Source of the DNA: Lingula anatina
Lineage: Eukaryota > Brachiopoda > Lingulata > Lingulida > Lingulidae
Direction: 5' to 3'
Assembly (NCBI RefSeq): GCF_001039355.2
Contig: NW_019775558.1
Coordinates: 64,001 to 124,000 of the forward strand
Length of the DNA: 60,000 nucleotides
The notes beneath the pieces are model-generated. The model did not search any database. It was not told the DNA's origin and saw only the letters and a list, made by a program, of their open reading frames with translations. The translations under genes were made by a program, and so were the position numbers. Below are positions 21,520-35,700 of the stretch, piece after piece (within the stretch, counting starts at the first letter, position 1; the number at the start of each line of letters is the position of its first letter).

Positions 21520-24500
21520 GTGAGTAAGAACAATAACTACAATCGTTTACATTTATATTTTAATTGCATGCGTAGAATGCTGAAAAATTACAACGCGATC
21601 GGCGAGGCGCCGGCTTCTTGCTCGCTGCTCATTCCCCCAGCATGTCGGCATGAATGAGTCATCGGGGCTTGGAGAGACTGTGAAACGGGTCACGCTGTCC
21701 CCTGGCGTTTGTGCGTTCTACAACTATCGTCTGATACTTTCGTTGTGGATTCAATATCAAATTCGTCTAAATTTATCCAAATTAGAGTTAAATATTCTCT
21801 GTGAATCGCACCGATCCTGCATCCGCCATCTTGAATAGTTTGGATTCTATGTACGAGGAAGCTCGGCCTTAGATTACCCTCTTTATCAGTCTAGAAACGG
21901 CGTCTGGTTCATATTTAAAATATCTGTTTGTTCAGGAAAGTTTATTGCAAAATTCAGATATAACTGACATATACCAGCGTCCGTTTGTTAGCTTAATAAA
22001 TCCTTAGTTTTATAGTGGCAACATTGGCCGTAAAACAGCGTGAAAATCCCATTAATTTTATTTTTAGCAAAGTGGGTGGGGTGCTTGGGAAGAAATCTCA
22101 ATGCAGTATATACTGTTAGAAATATAGATACATTGTTAGAAAAACTGATTTTAAACTACAATGTTATCAGTATTACAGTTAGTAGACCAGCATCCAGTTT
22201 AACATGATGCGTTATTCACAGCGAAGATACCATAACTGTTTACCATGTTGATGATATCTGCCCTTTCTAAAACAACAACATATTTTTGTTTAGTTTCTCA
22301 CGGCTAACTGAATTAGTTACTTGTTTACAAGGCTGTTATTTATAGTAGGAAATATAGATAACCCACTAGCCACTGGTCATCCCTTTGAATTGGTCTACTG
22401 ACCATGTAACTGTGCCTGACAAATTGACCAGCCAGTAATTTGCAGACAATGATGCACCCATGTCACACTAGAGGTACTATTAAGGGTCATTTTACACACG
22501 CCAGCTTGTTGTGTCTGTCTGTTTATGTCATTACCTCATGGATTATACTGGTGATTTATATGTTGGAGACAGGAAAGGTTTTTAATAATGTCTATGTACT
22601 GAAATATGAAAAGGTACTTTTTTGAATGGGGGTGTTAAATAATGTCTCTTTTAGTACCTTTTTCTGAAAAATTGCCCTTTCAGCAATGAAATTATAGAAT
22701 CACCTTTGTTGTCTGTCATAGTGACAGGCAATTTCTATAAGCAATTTATATAATTACAACTTGTAAATGTCATCTGTCTTGTTGGATTTTATGTCTGCTA
22801 GGTTTTAAAGCATGTTCAGATTCAGTTTGTTTGCAGAGAAATGACAATAGATTTTGATAAACATTCTTTACACTCTTTAATATATATATATATATAGGGT
22901 CAATATAGGGTCAATATGTATTGGTCAGGTTACTTTTGAAATTATATATTATAAGCTGCTGGGCAGAGTTGGATTTAGCCTCTGCCTGACTAATTATAAT
23001 GATCTATTCAAATGGCCAGCTGGATTACTTGTATGTTGAAGGTAATGTTAAGTTGTAGTGTGCACAAGTTGGTATTGTGTTTCTTGATAATCACATTTTC
23101 TGCATCCTGCTCAAGAGAGAGAAAATGGGGTATTAACACCTGCTATTTACAGTTAACTACATCCACCAATATGTCAGGTTTTAATGAGCATTAGAGTCGA
23201 GGGTTTGAAAATAACCAATGTTTCTGACTATTTATGTACAGTGTAAGCATTTTCATGAGTCATTTGATTGATTCCAAAAAATAGGTGCATTGTATTTGTA
23301 AACAGTAATGGATCTATAACACTTATGATAGAAAATACTTGAAGGGAATCCATATGTATTAAGAATGGAAGAAAAGCCAGTTTAGACGAGTCACCCCAGT
23401 GAACAGTTAGAAAATAAAACATCAGCTAAGAAGGTAGGAAAAATGGCTTTCCCTCTTTTATCATTGATTTGGTCTATATGTTGACTTTTCTGAAACAATT
23501 GAAATAAAAATTGGAATGTGTTAGAATAAACCATGTGATTTACCAGGTAAGGATGGCCAGGTGTATACCAAACCACTAAGGTCTTAAGTCAGGTGTGAAA
23601 AATATTACTGGTGTCATATTCAGATTGAATTAGTGCTTAATGTCATGTAGTCATCTAGTAAATTTACCCCCCTTAGAACTGTTATCAAATGACAACATAC
23701 AAGATGTGTTATTACAGTCTCATTACAGTCGCGCATTCTAGTGTTTAGGCGTCTGCGAAGTGTGTGCATAAAAGATGAACTAGGTCATTGGTGTGTTATA
23801 CAGGTAAAGTTTATGGTCAAGGATGATAGTTTTGTTGTTTACTCAATGCCAGTGTCTAAATAAGCAAGCCAAACCATGTGCTAGGTCATTTGTGTGCATG
23901 CTGGCTGGTGATGGGAAAGCTGCAAAATTCCTTTTGTATGAGGAATTTGTTCAAGGGCTTGGGACTTTTTTTTGCTGAGGTTTTGACTGGTTAGAGAGCA
24001 GGTTAAAATTGGCAGTTTGCACCATTGCCTGGATATACTTAAAAGAAGTCCAGGATATTGTCTAGATAACTTTTTTGGCAGAAGAATAAATCAACAGATG
24101 TAAGCATTATTGTGCTTTTTTTTTTTTTTTTTCAGGTCTGTTCAGTGATTCAATAAACTTGTAAGATTACTAAAACATTTGTTTGACAAAACATTTTGTA
24201 CGCCAACTTTATTTTTTTTATTTTTGATCCTCACTTCTAAAAATGTCTTTTTAATGTACCTTTTCTTCAGTATCAATTTATTAGACTCCATTTGGTTTAA
24301 ATATTACCTATTTTTAGCCTAACTATCAGTGGTCTTTGAATGGAGCCCGGAATTCCTAACTGTCATTCTGTTGAACTTTATCTTTGCTTAATATTTCACT
24401 TTTATCTCAGTGCACAAACACTGTGTAGTCCTCTGTATCTCATGCTGAGCAGTTAGCACTGTTATCCTGTTTTATTCAAAGGAGATAGCAGTTTTGATAT

Positions 24501-24663
24501 AAATGCTTACTCATTTACAAGCAAATTTCAAAAATAAAATCCATGTGTTATACGTAAATTATCAAACTAGTATTAATTTATTTCATTCATTTTTTTTTTT
24601 CTCATAACATATTTTAATGATAAAACTGCCAAGATAAGTTAGGGTGGATGGTGTTAGGTAAGG

Positions 24664-24940
24664 TCCTAATTCACCGGTAGATCAGACACACTACCCGTTT
24701 TCAAGGTGTGTATCAGATCGCATTACACAGTATCATACCCTGAACAAATTTTGAGTGGTGATGCAATGCTTTTCAACCCCGCTGAGAATTGTCACTATCA
24801 CATCACATACTAGGCAAGAGCGAATGATCTGGTACTATGTAATGCGATCTGATACACACCTTGAAAACGGGTAGTGTGGTCCGATTTACTGGTGAATTCT
24901 GGATCATTCGGTGCCGAGTCTGGTAGTTGGGTAGGCCTGA
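24664..24940. mobile_element. TIR element (MITE-like), short copy
   Basis: The two ends are inverted copies: ACTACCCGTTTTCAAGGTGT followed by GTATCAGATCGCATTAC on the left, and their reverse complement near 24846-24880 on the right. The right end extends through GGTGCCGAGTCTGG to GTAGGCCTGA at 24940; the outer 40 bases of the left end are missing or changed. Internal sequence has no transposase frame. Shares its terminal repeats with the element at 56096-56648. Confidence 0.8.
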
Positions 24941-26050
24941 GGTTGGTCAGATTTTCATGTCTAGCAAGAATTTTTTTCTCTTTTGCAATGATTTACTTTA
25001 AGGTGTCATAATATATAAACTGATGTGACCTTATATTTGCACTGGAGGCTTTGTTGTCACTTATACAACAAAGATGTTTGGATTGTCTAATAGTTAACCA
25101 ACCTAGCTTGTTTAAAAGAGGTTTGTTTACTGAAGTAATGGTGGGTGGAGTGGCCTCTTTCCCTTCTCTTTTCCACACAAGGTCATGGTTTAACAGTCTT
25201 GTTATTTATCTGGATACCCTAAAATTCAAAAGTAAAGGCTGGATTAAACACACATTGACCGTCTTCAAAGGACTAGTGCCCCAATGAAACCTTTCATGTT
25301 GCAAGATAAGAGCTCAAGCATGAAATGGTCAGAGACATGAATGATAGGGAGACATTAACGAGGGAGTAGCTACACACGGTGACAGATTGAGGAATGCTAG
25401 AAATGAGTGAACACTATTTCCTCAAGTGCTCCAATGTAAAGAAAAAATCCCTCAATATAGTAATCTTAAACCGATCATTTTCTCTCCTCCCTTTTTTCCT
25501 CCCATTCATTTTTCTCTCTCTCGTCATCTCTTCCTATACACATTTCTCTCGGATTTACTATATAAAAGACTAGCAGTCTTTTTACCCTTTTTATTTAAAA
25601 CTGTCTGCCAACTACAGCAGACACATCAAAGGGCACAAGGTGTACATGTGAAATATATCAGAGAAAATTGGCCCATTGCATTCAGCTTAACAACTTACAT
25701 CACTTAACCTTCAAAGGAGCCACAAATGGTTCTGTTTTTTTGTGGTGTCTTGCACGCACTTAAAATAAGTGCACTCCTAACACTGTGGTCAAAAAGCACA
25801 GAGTTGACTTCATTACTTCTTGCACAGATTGTACAGGTGGTCTGGATATTGTTGATTTAGTTGCGTAGCTTGTAATTTGGATGCGAGTTTGGCATGAGAC
25901 AGGTTAGCCCTGGATGAAGTCAACTTCGGATTATAGCTTCGTCATAGATCTTTTGCATGAATGTCACCATTGATGTAGAACATGAGAATAATACTGATAG
26001 TACTACTAAAAATTGGCCTCTCATAGTTAAATATGACTGGGTTCTCATAA

Positions 26051-26173
26051 ACCTATCATACTGGCAGGATCGATCTAACTCCAAGGGGATTCTCCCTAAA
26101 TTGCATACATAAACTGAATGCAATTTAGTGAGAATCCCCTCAGAGATAGATCGACCCTGCTAGTTCAGTAGGG
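26051..26173. repeat. Foldback inverted repeat (hairpin about 55 bp per arm)
   Basis: The left arm runs from CCTATCATACTGGCAGGATC through GGGGATTCTCCCTAAATTGCAT; the right arm is its reverse complement at about 80% identity and ends in AGTAGGG. The loop is about 10 bases. Probably a degenerate foldback transposon or MITE core. Confidence 0.75.
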
Positions 26174-28542
26174 AATGGTCCCTATGACTTGAATATATGC
26201 AATGGCAATCAGTATTTAAAAAATCATGTATGTCAAGCCTTACAATAAACATATAGCTTTTCTAGAAGTGTTACAGCCTACTGAAGTGTTATTTCTGTCA
26301 GAGTTCTCTCCATGTTACAGGGTACTGGCTGAACTGTCATTGTGTGTACTAGTAAATGTATAGTATTACCATTTTAATGAGAGGTAAAATCCACTGCCTA
26401 TATCCACTAAGCTTCAGGTTGGTTCACATCAGATTTGTCTTATACTTGTTGAACATGATATGGGTGCTCTTATAGTCTGCCATGTATGCAGAATATAAGT
26501 GCATTAGGTTCTCCCATTCCAAACTGAACCGGTTCCGAATCGCAAGTTGAGTCACCATTGTTTATGTGTTATGATTAATATTGAAATGTTACAGACCGTG
26601 CATTGTGAATTCAGAACTGTTTACGTCTACAGTGAGTAGATTGTTATAATAAGTGTAAACGTGAAGTGTTACCATTCATAACACTCTTCTTTGTCAGGAA
26701 CAAGGTAACAAAAGATCTGTATATGGCTAGTTTAAGGCATAAGGGCATCAAATTGCTAACTTTTCTTTCTTTCTTCTGATCTTGTGCAAATGTTTTAGGA
26801 ACCATTTGTGAAAGAATAGAGGTTTTTTCTCTGTAGTCTTGTGTCTCTTTCTCAAGGTCAGGTCATACTTACTTCACAAGTGCAGACTTCTTTCTTTGCT
26901 GTTCCATTCATTTTTTACTTGCTAAGTTTTTTATGCATTTAACACCCACACCACGTCAGTTAACAAGGTGGTACGTGACAGGTATGTTGATTTACAGGTA
27001 TTCTACATGTTTGAATATTTGTCACATAGTAATTTTGTCGGGGTACATTCTTAATGACTGTCACTGACATCACTAAGGAAAGGTTTTTTTGAGTTACAGC
27101 TTAATAATAGCTTATTATGCTTTATGAATATATATTCCTTTGAAAAAGCTGAATATGCTGTTCTGGTAGAATGGAAGAGACTGTTAAAATATAATGTGGA
27201 GAAAGTGAAAAGCCAAGTTGAAATAATGCAATAGAATGAAGGAAACTAGATTTAATCTCCTTTGAATTATAGGCCTAACCCGGTTTTAGATAAATTCTTC
27301 AAATATTGAGTATATAATATATTGATTAAATGTTTAGTATCTTGAGCTGCTTTCTGATAGACTGAGTATCATTATCTCTATCTTTAGATAAGTGTTTTCC
27401 CTATCATTAGTATTTTCACTCTACAGATAACTTGTTTCCATTCAAATTGCATGACTGATCTTAAATCAACAGAAACGTCAAATGTACATTTTGAAAGACA
27501 AAGCTTGATATCTAGACACAGCTAGCAAAGAGCTAAGTTCAGGTATGTTAATATTGCCTCTCAAGACTTGCATTATGATTGAGACTGTGTCTAAAAGGAC
27601 AGCAAAGGTTAAAGCTCTCTCTGACAGATGATGCAAATTCTGTTAAATGATATACCTAGAGGGTGATTGTATTGATTATTCAATATAGTTGTGAGATGAG
27701 CTGCCTCCAAGTTCTCTCCTTGCTGCAAGTGATAAGTCTGAACTTTTACTTTCACTTAGGTCAGTAGACGGTAGTATTAGCAATTACTCAATACGACAAA
27801 TTCTTCTTATCAGTTATTGTAATGCAAGCTTCTTGAATAATGTATCAGTGGGTTAAGAGGGTGCTTTAATACCAATAAAGTTATCAATATTGTCTAACCT
27901 ATGATTTCTATAGTTTTGGAAAATAAAATCTAGAACCACAGAAGTGGATTTTAGGCAGAAAGTGGAGTCTTGATGTCTGAAATGATGGGAAACAGTATCT
28001 AGACCTACAGTCAAATAATAGGTTTGAATCTGGCTGCTGGTCACTTACAGTGCTGTGGGAGGTAGGTCTGAGGAGGATTGAGCACATATTGCACCCATTA
28101 CCAAGACTGTAACCTTCCTAGCAGGGATACCCACATAGGTCTTTCAAGTTTGCAGAGGTAATTCTTTGCAGAAAAAAGTTTCACTTCCTTGTGAAGATTT
28201 TCAATATGGAGATGGAGGAATGAAACTAAAATTTTCTCAAAAGAAATGGATGAGAACTTAGTCAAGATGGTCAATATTCTTAGGTGGAAAGATGTAGATG
28301 GACACTGACTATAAAATTAACACCTGTGATGCAGATTATGTCATCAATCAACAGATATTTCAGAGAAACAGTGAAGGCTGTCTTGCACCAGAAGCAACAC
28401 TGTACTAGTATTTGATTTTAGTACAAAGCAATAGAAAAATTTATACCTTGCATTTTGCTATTTGGTGGTTTAGCTTCACGCATAGATTTTGCTGATATCA
28501 TTCACATATAGACAAATTAAGGTGAGATATCTGCATCAGTCT

Positions 28543-29783
28543 ATTGAAAAATATTAACTCTTGTGGTTTCTTTTCGAGTTTCCTACATCCATCACCATCC
28601 AGTAAAAAGGGAAGTGTGTTTGTTGAGGGGGAGGGGGGAATAGTAAGAATTCATTACCTGTGCCTCTTATGCTTTTCACCAAAGTTAATCCTCCACAGAC
28701 TACATTATATGGGATTATAATGTTTGAAAGCAGGTGCTTGTTCAATAATCCTGCTGCAGTGTTATTGCAGCAGTCAACAAGGGGTTAAATAGTCAAGCCT
28801 GTGCATATAACCAAGAGAAAAAAGCAGGCAATGCAGGTATAATGTTGCCAAACAGGAAAACAGCATTTCTGTTGACTTGTCAATGGGTTTTTGTCGTATT
28901 CGTTTAGTGTTTTCACCTACTCTTAACAATCCACAGATCATATCAACAGGAGGAAGTCACTAAATAAATCCCTATGTAGGAAATGTTGTGAACATCTTTA
29001 ATGAGTTGAACAATACCTATTCAATGGGATTATTAAATCAGGGCCAATTAATTACTAGTCAGCTCTAAAGATGGATGTTAAAATGTACAGCAGTCCTATT
29101 TATTTGCATATTCCCAACATATTTGACTTCAAATACTGAAAGCATTCTGTGACAGGCCTATTTGCTGTTTACAGATCCTGAGAATATATTGGACTAGGAG
29201 GGCTAGATCAATAGCAAGTTAGACTACACAGGGCTGTGTCTTGTCAATAAATTGTTGGCTGGTATGGGCAGTGAGGGAGAGGTTTAGGTATATGGTTGCT
29301 CAGAAAGAGTTGGTTGCTGTTGACAGAACAATTGACAGAATGACAGAAGATTGTATGAATCAAATAAGACTAATGTTTTAAAAAGTTTGTTGAATGAGAT
29401 AAATGGGAAACAAAGCTAAACATGGTTTTGCTGATTATGGGTAGTCTCTTATTTTGAGCAGTCCTATCTTCTGGGTGCATTACTTCATGCTGCTGCCTCA
29501 CTATAGAAAATTCCCTTAATATTTCTGATCCAGTTCACTCTGTGCAAACACTGCCAAGAATTAACAAACAGTTGAACAGGGAAATTAATAACAGTCACTT
29601 GGGAGGGATATAAATACCTAGAGAGCTATGTGCTTAATACAGGTAGACAAGTAGGTCTAACAAGGACATGGATGCCAGGTAAACGTGTTTATGAGCCTTT
29701 AAAGTTAATGGGTATCTTTGTATAATCTATATGAGTTGTATTTGCATTTAATAGTAATGCCTTCAGCAGCTGAGTAGTGTTCT
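28543..29783. repeat. Tandem duplication 2, copy A (adducin intron 1)
   Basis: About 1.24 kb repeated at 29961-31221, starting at TTGAAAAATATTAACTCTTG and ending at CTGAGTAGTGTT. Differences include substitutions and indels of 1-20 bases, more divergent than duplication 1 coding parts, as expected for intron sequence. Copy A ends one or two bases before the N at 29784. Confidence 0.92.
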
Positions 29784-29784
29784 N
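29784..29784. other. Single-N gap or ambiguous base
   Basis: One N at the exact end of duplication 2 copy A, the same arrangement as at 16611 and 36208. Confidence 0.8.
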
Positions 29785-29958
29785 ACCATATATATTTTTT
29801 GCAATAGTTAAAAAATTCTTGTTGATTGCATTTTTACAGCTTGTCAAGCACAAAACTGGTGGCTGTGTCCCTTATTTTGTGTATGTGGGGGTCCATACGA
29901 ATGCGTTTGCTCCAGCTGGTGGTACAATATTTGGAGGCGGTATCGCCTCTCTGATCCT
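29785..29958. other. Non-matching block ahead of duplication 2 copy B
   Basis: About 174 bases with no counterpart in copy A, ending in GGCGGTATCGCCTCTCTGATCCTCTAG. It contains an imperfect GAGGCGGTATCGCCTC-like palindrome near 29933-29951. Possibly an insertion edge in one haplotype. No function assigned. Confidence 0.4.
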
Positions 29959-29960
29959 CT

Positions 29961-31221
29961 AGTTGAAAAATATTAACTCTTGTGGTTTCTTTTCCGAGTT
30001 TCCTACAACCATTGGCATCCAGTTAAAAGGGAATTGTGTTTGTTGAGGGGGAGGGGGGAATAGTAAGAATTCATTACCTGTGCCTGTAATGCTTTTCACC
30101 AAAGTTAATCCTCCACAGACTACATTATATGGGATTATAATGTTTGAAAGCAGGTGCTTGTTCAATAATCCTGCTGCAGTGTTGTTGCAGCAGTCAACAA
30201 GGGGTTAAATAGTCAAGCCTGTGCATATAACCAAGAGAAAACAGCAGGCAATGCAGGTATAATGTTGCCAAACAGGAAAACAGCATTTCTGTTGACTTGT
30301 CAATGGGTTTTTGTCGTATTCATTCAGTGTTTTCACCTACTCTTAACAATCCACAGATCATATCAACAGGAGGAAGTCACTTAATAAATCCTTAGAAAAT
30401 ATTGTGAACATCTTTAATGAGTCGAACAATACCTATTCAATGGGATTATTAAATCAGGGCCAATTAATAACAAGTCATCTGTTAATATGGATGTTAAAAT
30501 GCACAGCAGTCTTATTTATTTGCATATTCCCAACATATTTGACTTCAAATACTGAAAGCATTCTGTGACAGGCCTATTTGCTGTTTACAGATCCTGAGAA
30601 TATATTGGACTAGGAGGGCTAGATCAATAGCAAGTTAGACTACACAGGGCCATGTCTTGTCAATAAATCGTTGGCTGCATGAAAACTGGTATGGGCAGTG
30701 AGGGCTAGGAGAGGTTTAGGTACATGGTTGCTCGGAAAGAGTTGGTTGCTGTGAATAATAACAGCAGATAACATGAACCAAATTAGACTAGTCACTAATG
30801 TTAAAAAAGTTTGTTGAATGTGGTAAAAGGGAAACAAAGCTAAACATGGTTTTGATGATTATGGGTAGTTTCTGTTTTAGGTACTTATTTTGAGCAGTCC
30901 TATCTTTCTGGGTGCATTACTTCATGCTGCTGCCTCACTAAAGAAAATTCCCTTAATGTTTCTGATCCAGTTCACTCTGTGCAAACACTGCCAAGAATTA
31001 ACAAACAGTTGAACAGGGAAATTAATAACAGTCACTTGGGAGGGATATAAATACCTAGAGAGCTATGTGCTTAATACAGGTAGACAAGTAGGTCTAACAA
31101 GGACATGGATGCCAGGTAAACGTGTTTATGAGCCTTTAAAGTTAATGGGTATCTTTGTATAATCTATATGAGTTGTATTTGCATTTAATAGTAATGCCTT
31201 CAGCAGCTGAGTAGTGTTATT
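29961..31221. repeat. Tandem duplication 2, copy B
   Basis: Matches 28543-29783 in order along its whole length, with an extra GCATGAAAACT-type insertion near 30676 and other small indels. It runs on without a gap into unique sequence after 31221. Confidence 0.92.
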
Positions 31222-32788
31222 TGAGGTCGCATGTTGAAATTTTGAGTCATTTGTTTAGTTGAAATATTTTTATTGCCCGAGAAGTCAAAATGTAATTCCC
31301 ATGCTTTTCAAATAGTGTCTTTTTGTATTTGCACCTTGGCTGAAGTTATGAAATAAAATACTAAAGTTGTTTTGTAATTTATTTTGTTCTTGCTTGAGTT
31401 CCCAACAACAAAAACTTGAGAAAAGAACATAACTTGAAGCAATAGACATGGAAAGAAGCATTTTTGTTCCTTGTAACATTTCTTTATATTTTCATCTTCA
31501 TGAAAGGTATACTATAACTTAGAATACCAGCATTTTTAAATCTTAGCTGGAGGTCTTTTTAGTAAGAGCTACTGTGAACATAGATTTAAGTAATATATAT
31601 ATCATTGTTGCGTGCTACAAACTTGCATTCAACCCTGGCTGTCACTTGCCAGTTGTGACTCAATTATCCGACCACATTATAATACACTTATACAGGTATG
31701 GGAAATCATACTCCATATGCTTTCAGGAGAAGAATCAATAATCTGAGTAGTAGACACTAATAATGCATTATGTTGTATCCATCTGTGACTTCCATATTGT
31801 TAGGAAATGAAAAAGGGAATATTAACTAGATATTTCATGAATTTAGCTTTTGGGGATATATATGGCTTTGTTGCAATAATATCAAATAGAAACCAAAAAT
31901 ATGATAATTGGTCTGAAAATAGTTGAATATTTAAATTTTTGGTTCATTTAACCTTATCCAAAATATGCCAGAAGTCATTGGCAAAAGATGTTGGGGGGGA
32001 GGGGGGGAATAAAAACAGCATGTTAGATATGGAGTTATAATTTCATTACTGATCTTTGTGTGATATTCAATGGCTGTCCATCTGGTCTAATCCCCAAGCA
32101 TAGTTTTAACATGATATAATTGTTTCCCTGTCAACACCTGGTAATTTACTTTATGCACACGTGTTTTTTGTCTTCATCTCAAGCATGGAATGTACAAAAT
32201 TTTCACATTAGCCTTGCATGCAGTCACACTTAATGGTTGGAGGCTTGTCTGTAAAAAGGCTTTGTAAATTTATTGTAATGATGAAATTACTAAATCCAGT
32301 TCATGCAAAGAGTATACATTGAATACTCAGACTGTTTGTATTGATTTTTTTTCTGGTTGGCTTTGTGAATCCACCAACTCTTATTTAATGCCTCAGGTGT
32401 AGGTTAGTGCATGTTGAGCCTCAGAACTTGACGGACTAGTTCGCGCCTGTTTTGATAGGTAAACATTGAGTCAGTCGGTCTGTGCCTTGCTGTATGGGTT
32501 TCCCTGAGTAAATATGAAGTGGATGACAGCTCTCTCTGGGCGTGGGATGATTTATAGTCAGTGGAGCACAGCCGCAGAGGAATTATGGCCCAGATTGCGA
32601 TGGAGGAGCCAAGCAGGCATTTCCTGCAGTGCTGACAACAGCAATCTTAAAAGATAACAGGCCAGTAATGTTATATAAAGTGACTATCAGCTGTAGGCAT
32701 CTTTGATTCAACTTTAATGTATTTTTGCTCTCTGATGACCTAGATTTTGGGTAATTGGCTCACTCAGTTATGTGTTTTTTATTTGCAG

Positions 32789-35700
32789 TCTGGGTTGAGT
32801 CATCCAAGCGGCTTGCAGCAGCAGCTTAGCTAGCATGGAGGCGGAGACTGAAACAGCGCAGATGAATGGCCCATCTGGAAAATACATAGACAGCATAGGT
32901 AAGAAAAGACATTGGAACACCAAACTGGACATTTTTACAACAACCTGATATACTTTTTTCATGCCTCCCTAATTCTACCTTTGGTAACATTAATTTTAAA
33001 AAGTGAGCCTCAGTGCCATTTGCCTATTATATACGTGGGTAGTCATTGAGGCCTGCCAATTACACTAACCTCAACTGACACTCTATTTCAAATTGATGTA
33101 AGATTTTCATTTTCCCATATCACATAGTCAGAAAAAAAAAATTCAGGCCAATTCCTTTTTGTGCTGTAACTGTAAATTTGTTTTCACCTACATCATGGAG
33201 TATGGACAGTTGGAGTTGTCTCGGTATCCCCATACTCTTTCCCTCAATATTACCCTGGGGATTTCCATTTGGTTATGCCAACCTTATACCAGTGTTCTGA
33301 ATTATAAAGACACAGTCTAACCAGTGCTGTGATCCTCAGGGTGAACTGATTGGTTCATTCTTGAAAGTGCTATCTCCTGTCACAGCAGTTGTGTAATGGA
33401 AAAGAGAAACCATCAATGCTGTTAATGGAATGTATGGATTTTTCATTAACTCAGGAGAGCTTACTTAGGACTGTGACACAGACAGTTGATTCACTATTAC
33501 AAATGATTTTGTAAATATAGTTTGTGGCTAAGGAAGTGGGTCAGTGATTGTTTATGTATTACAATAGTGGAAAACAATTTTTTTTAGATGTTTTCTAGAA
33601 GTATTTTTAGACAAATGGTAAAATTTTAGCACAAACCAGTTGCAACAAACTTCCCATCATTAAAAAGAATTAAAAGTCTGAACAACTGTTCTGTCATTCT
33701 GATATGACCTCCCAGGCCTCTGATATAAACATTATCTGGAAGCTGGAATGCTTAGCCAAGATAGAATGTTGTTCTAAGCTAAAAGTATGCTAGCTCCTGG
33801 GGATACTAGATACTCCTGTATCATGACCAGAAGGTCACCACTGTACCAAAGGATACACATGATACCTCATTAAATTATTCATTACTGGTAAGTAGGGGTA
33901 TAAGTGATATTTTGGGAAGGACATTCCTTTGAAGTGAAATCAAAGGCCTGGTGGAGGGCATTGCAGTAAAGATAGAATCACAATAGTCTGTGCCCCTATT
34001 CTGAATTACATAATTCCTTTTGATAACCCAGGGGATCAGATTAGTTTAATAAAGTCATCCCTTTTAATATTTGTTCTGCTCTGATATGGAGAGGAGCTGA
34101 TCTGCTTGGTATCAAAGAGGGGGACATTATATCATGGTGCTGGATTTACTTTCTGGCTAATTTTATGGTTTTCTTTGTGAATTATAAGTACCTTCCTGAT
34201 CCCAGTTGTGTATGAGGTTGTATGATGGATTGTCATTGAATTCACAAAAATATTACAATATTTGTAATGATGCATATTTTGCGAGCATAGTTTGTGAAAG
34301 ATATATATTTGTGCGTGTGTATGTGTGTGTGTGTGTGAGAGAGAGCGAGAGTTTAAATGAACCCTTCTGTGAATTGTTTTCATTTATTGTAGCGCATCTT
34401 CATGTTAAATGCTTTTATAATTGTTATCCAACCACTTATCTTTTAAATAATATCAATTAAGATGTGTGATTCTTAAAAAACCATCATTATTCCTGTCCAG
34501 ACACAGAAGATCCAGAATACAGGCGTGAGTTGCAGAGGCCTCCAGATATCAAAGAAGACGTCAGGGGACTGAAGCTAAGGCAGCGTGTTTCTCTTGTCCT
34601 GAACAGTGAAGCCTTCAGAGAAGAGTTGGAAGAGATAGTCGACGACACACTACAGAATGTCCCAAGTTCTTCCAGTCTTTTAGCATTGCAGCAGATTGCA
34701 GATGTTCTCATACCACAACAGAATAAGCCTGTGTCTGGGATAAATAAAAGTGGACGTAAGTATTTACATTTGTATTAGTGTGTTATACATATATCTACAT
34801 CTGGTATCTTTTTTTCTGTCATAATGAAATAAATGCATGTTTGGTGAGTTAATTCAACAAGGCAGACATTATGACATCACATATAAAACCACAATGCATA
34901 AAATGTTATTGGGGGAGAAAAAGGCAAATGGCTTTGTGCATCCCATTGAATCCTACAGAATGATTACCAATGACATGTTTTCTGAATTGAGTGCCAAAAA
35001 CTCCATCCAAAAACAATACAAGTCTTGGTTGTTCCCAGAATTGTCTGTGTGTAGGTCTTCAATAATTTTAACTTGTGTTTTTTCAGTCGCAACTCCCTTG
35101 ATTTTGATAAACGACCTGAGAGGAGTTGATGCAGCCAACTACAGCAAACAGGAGAGGGTACTACGGTGTAAAGTGGCATCTTGTTACAGACTGATTGACT
35201 TATTTGGTTGGACCCATGGCATCTATAACCACATTTCGGTGAGTTTTTTGTAAAAAAATTTGGGCTACATATGAACAAAGGGATGTAAATTGATTTCTAC
35301 CAATATTTATTTCGTTGAACCCATGACCTCCTTGACCACATTTGGTGAGTTAAGGGCAGCATATATCTTGGCCCAGTTTTACCAAGAATTTAAACTGATT
35401 AACCAGAAAGAAAGAAGTTTCTTTCCCATAAAATTTGAATGGGTATTTTTCCTGTGTTATATGAATTGTAATCAACTCAAGGTTTGCAACTTTTATTGTA
35501 GAGTTGACATGTTTTCATTTTTTGAAAACTCCAAGCCCTGTGTCTTACAAATTTGGCTAAACTATAAACATTGGACAAAAAGCTTTGTGTTTAGGGTATA
35601 GTCTATGTATAATGTAATATAAGCTATTGAATATGCTCAAGGTCCTTTGTGGGTAAAAATAACTTTGTGCAACTTACATTACCACCAAAATGTGAAAAAT

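Larger units (their letters stand above)
21520..32788 (+). other. Probable first intron of adducin (long, no gene recognised)
   Basis: More than 11 kb without a supported coding exon. Short reading frames of about 60-90 codons occur on both strands, but none has splice context or recognisable protein sequence. It holds a TIR element (24664-24940), a hairpin (26051-26173), one of the tandem duplications (28543-31221), a poly(T) run at about 24117-24134, a TA run near 22881-22896 and G-rich tracts near 28625, 30046 and 31993. Confidence 0.5.

Noticed and set aside
21650-21838. 62-codon frame in the GC-richer patch near 21.6 kb
   Set aside because: Short and without homology or splice support; the patch is better read as promoter and start of intron 1.
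28543-31221. CRISPR-like or satellite array
   Set aside because: Only two long copies with no spacers; an assembly or haplotype duplication explains it.
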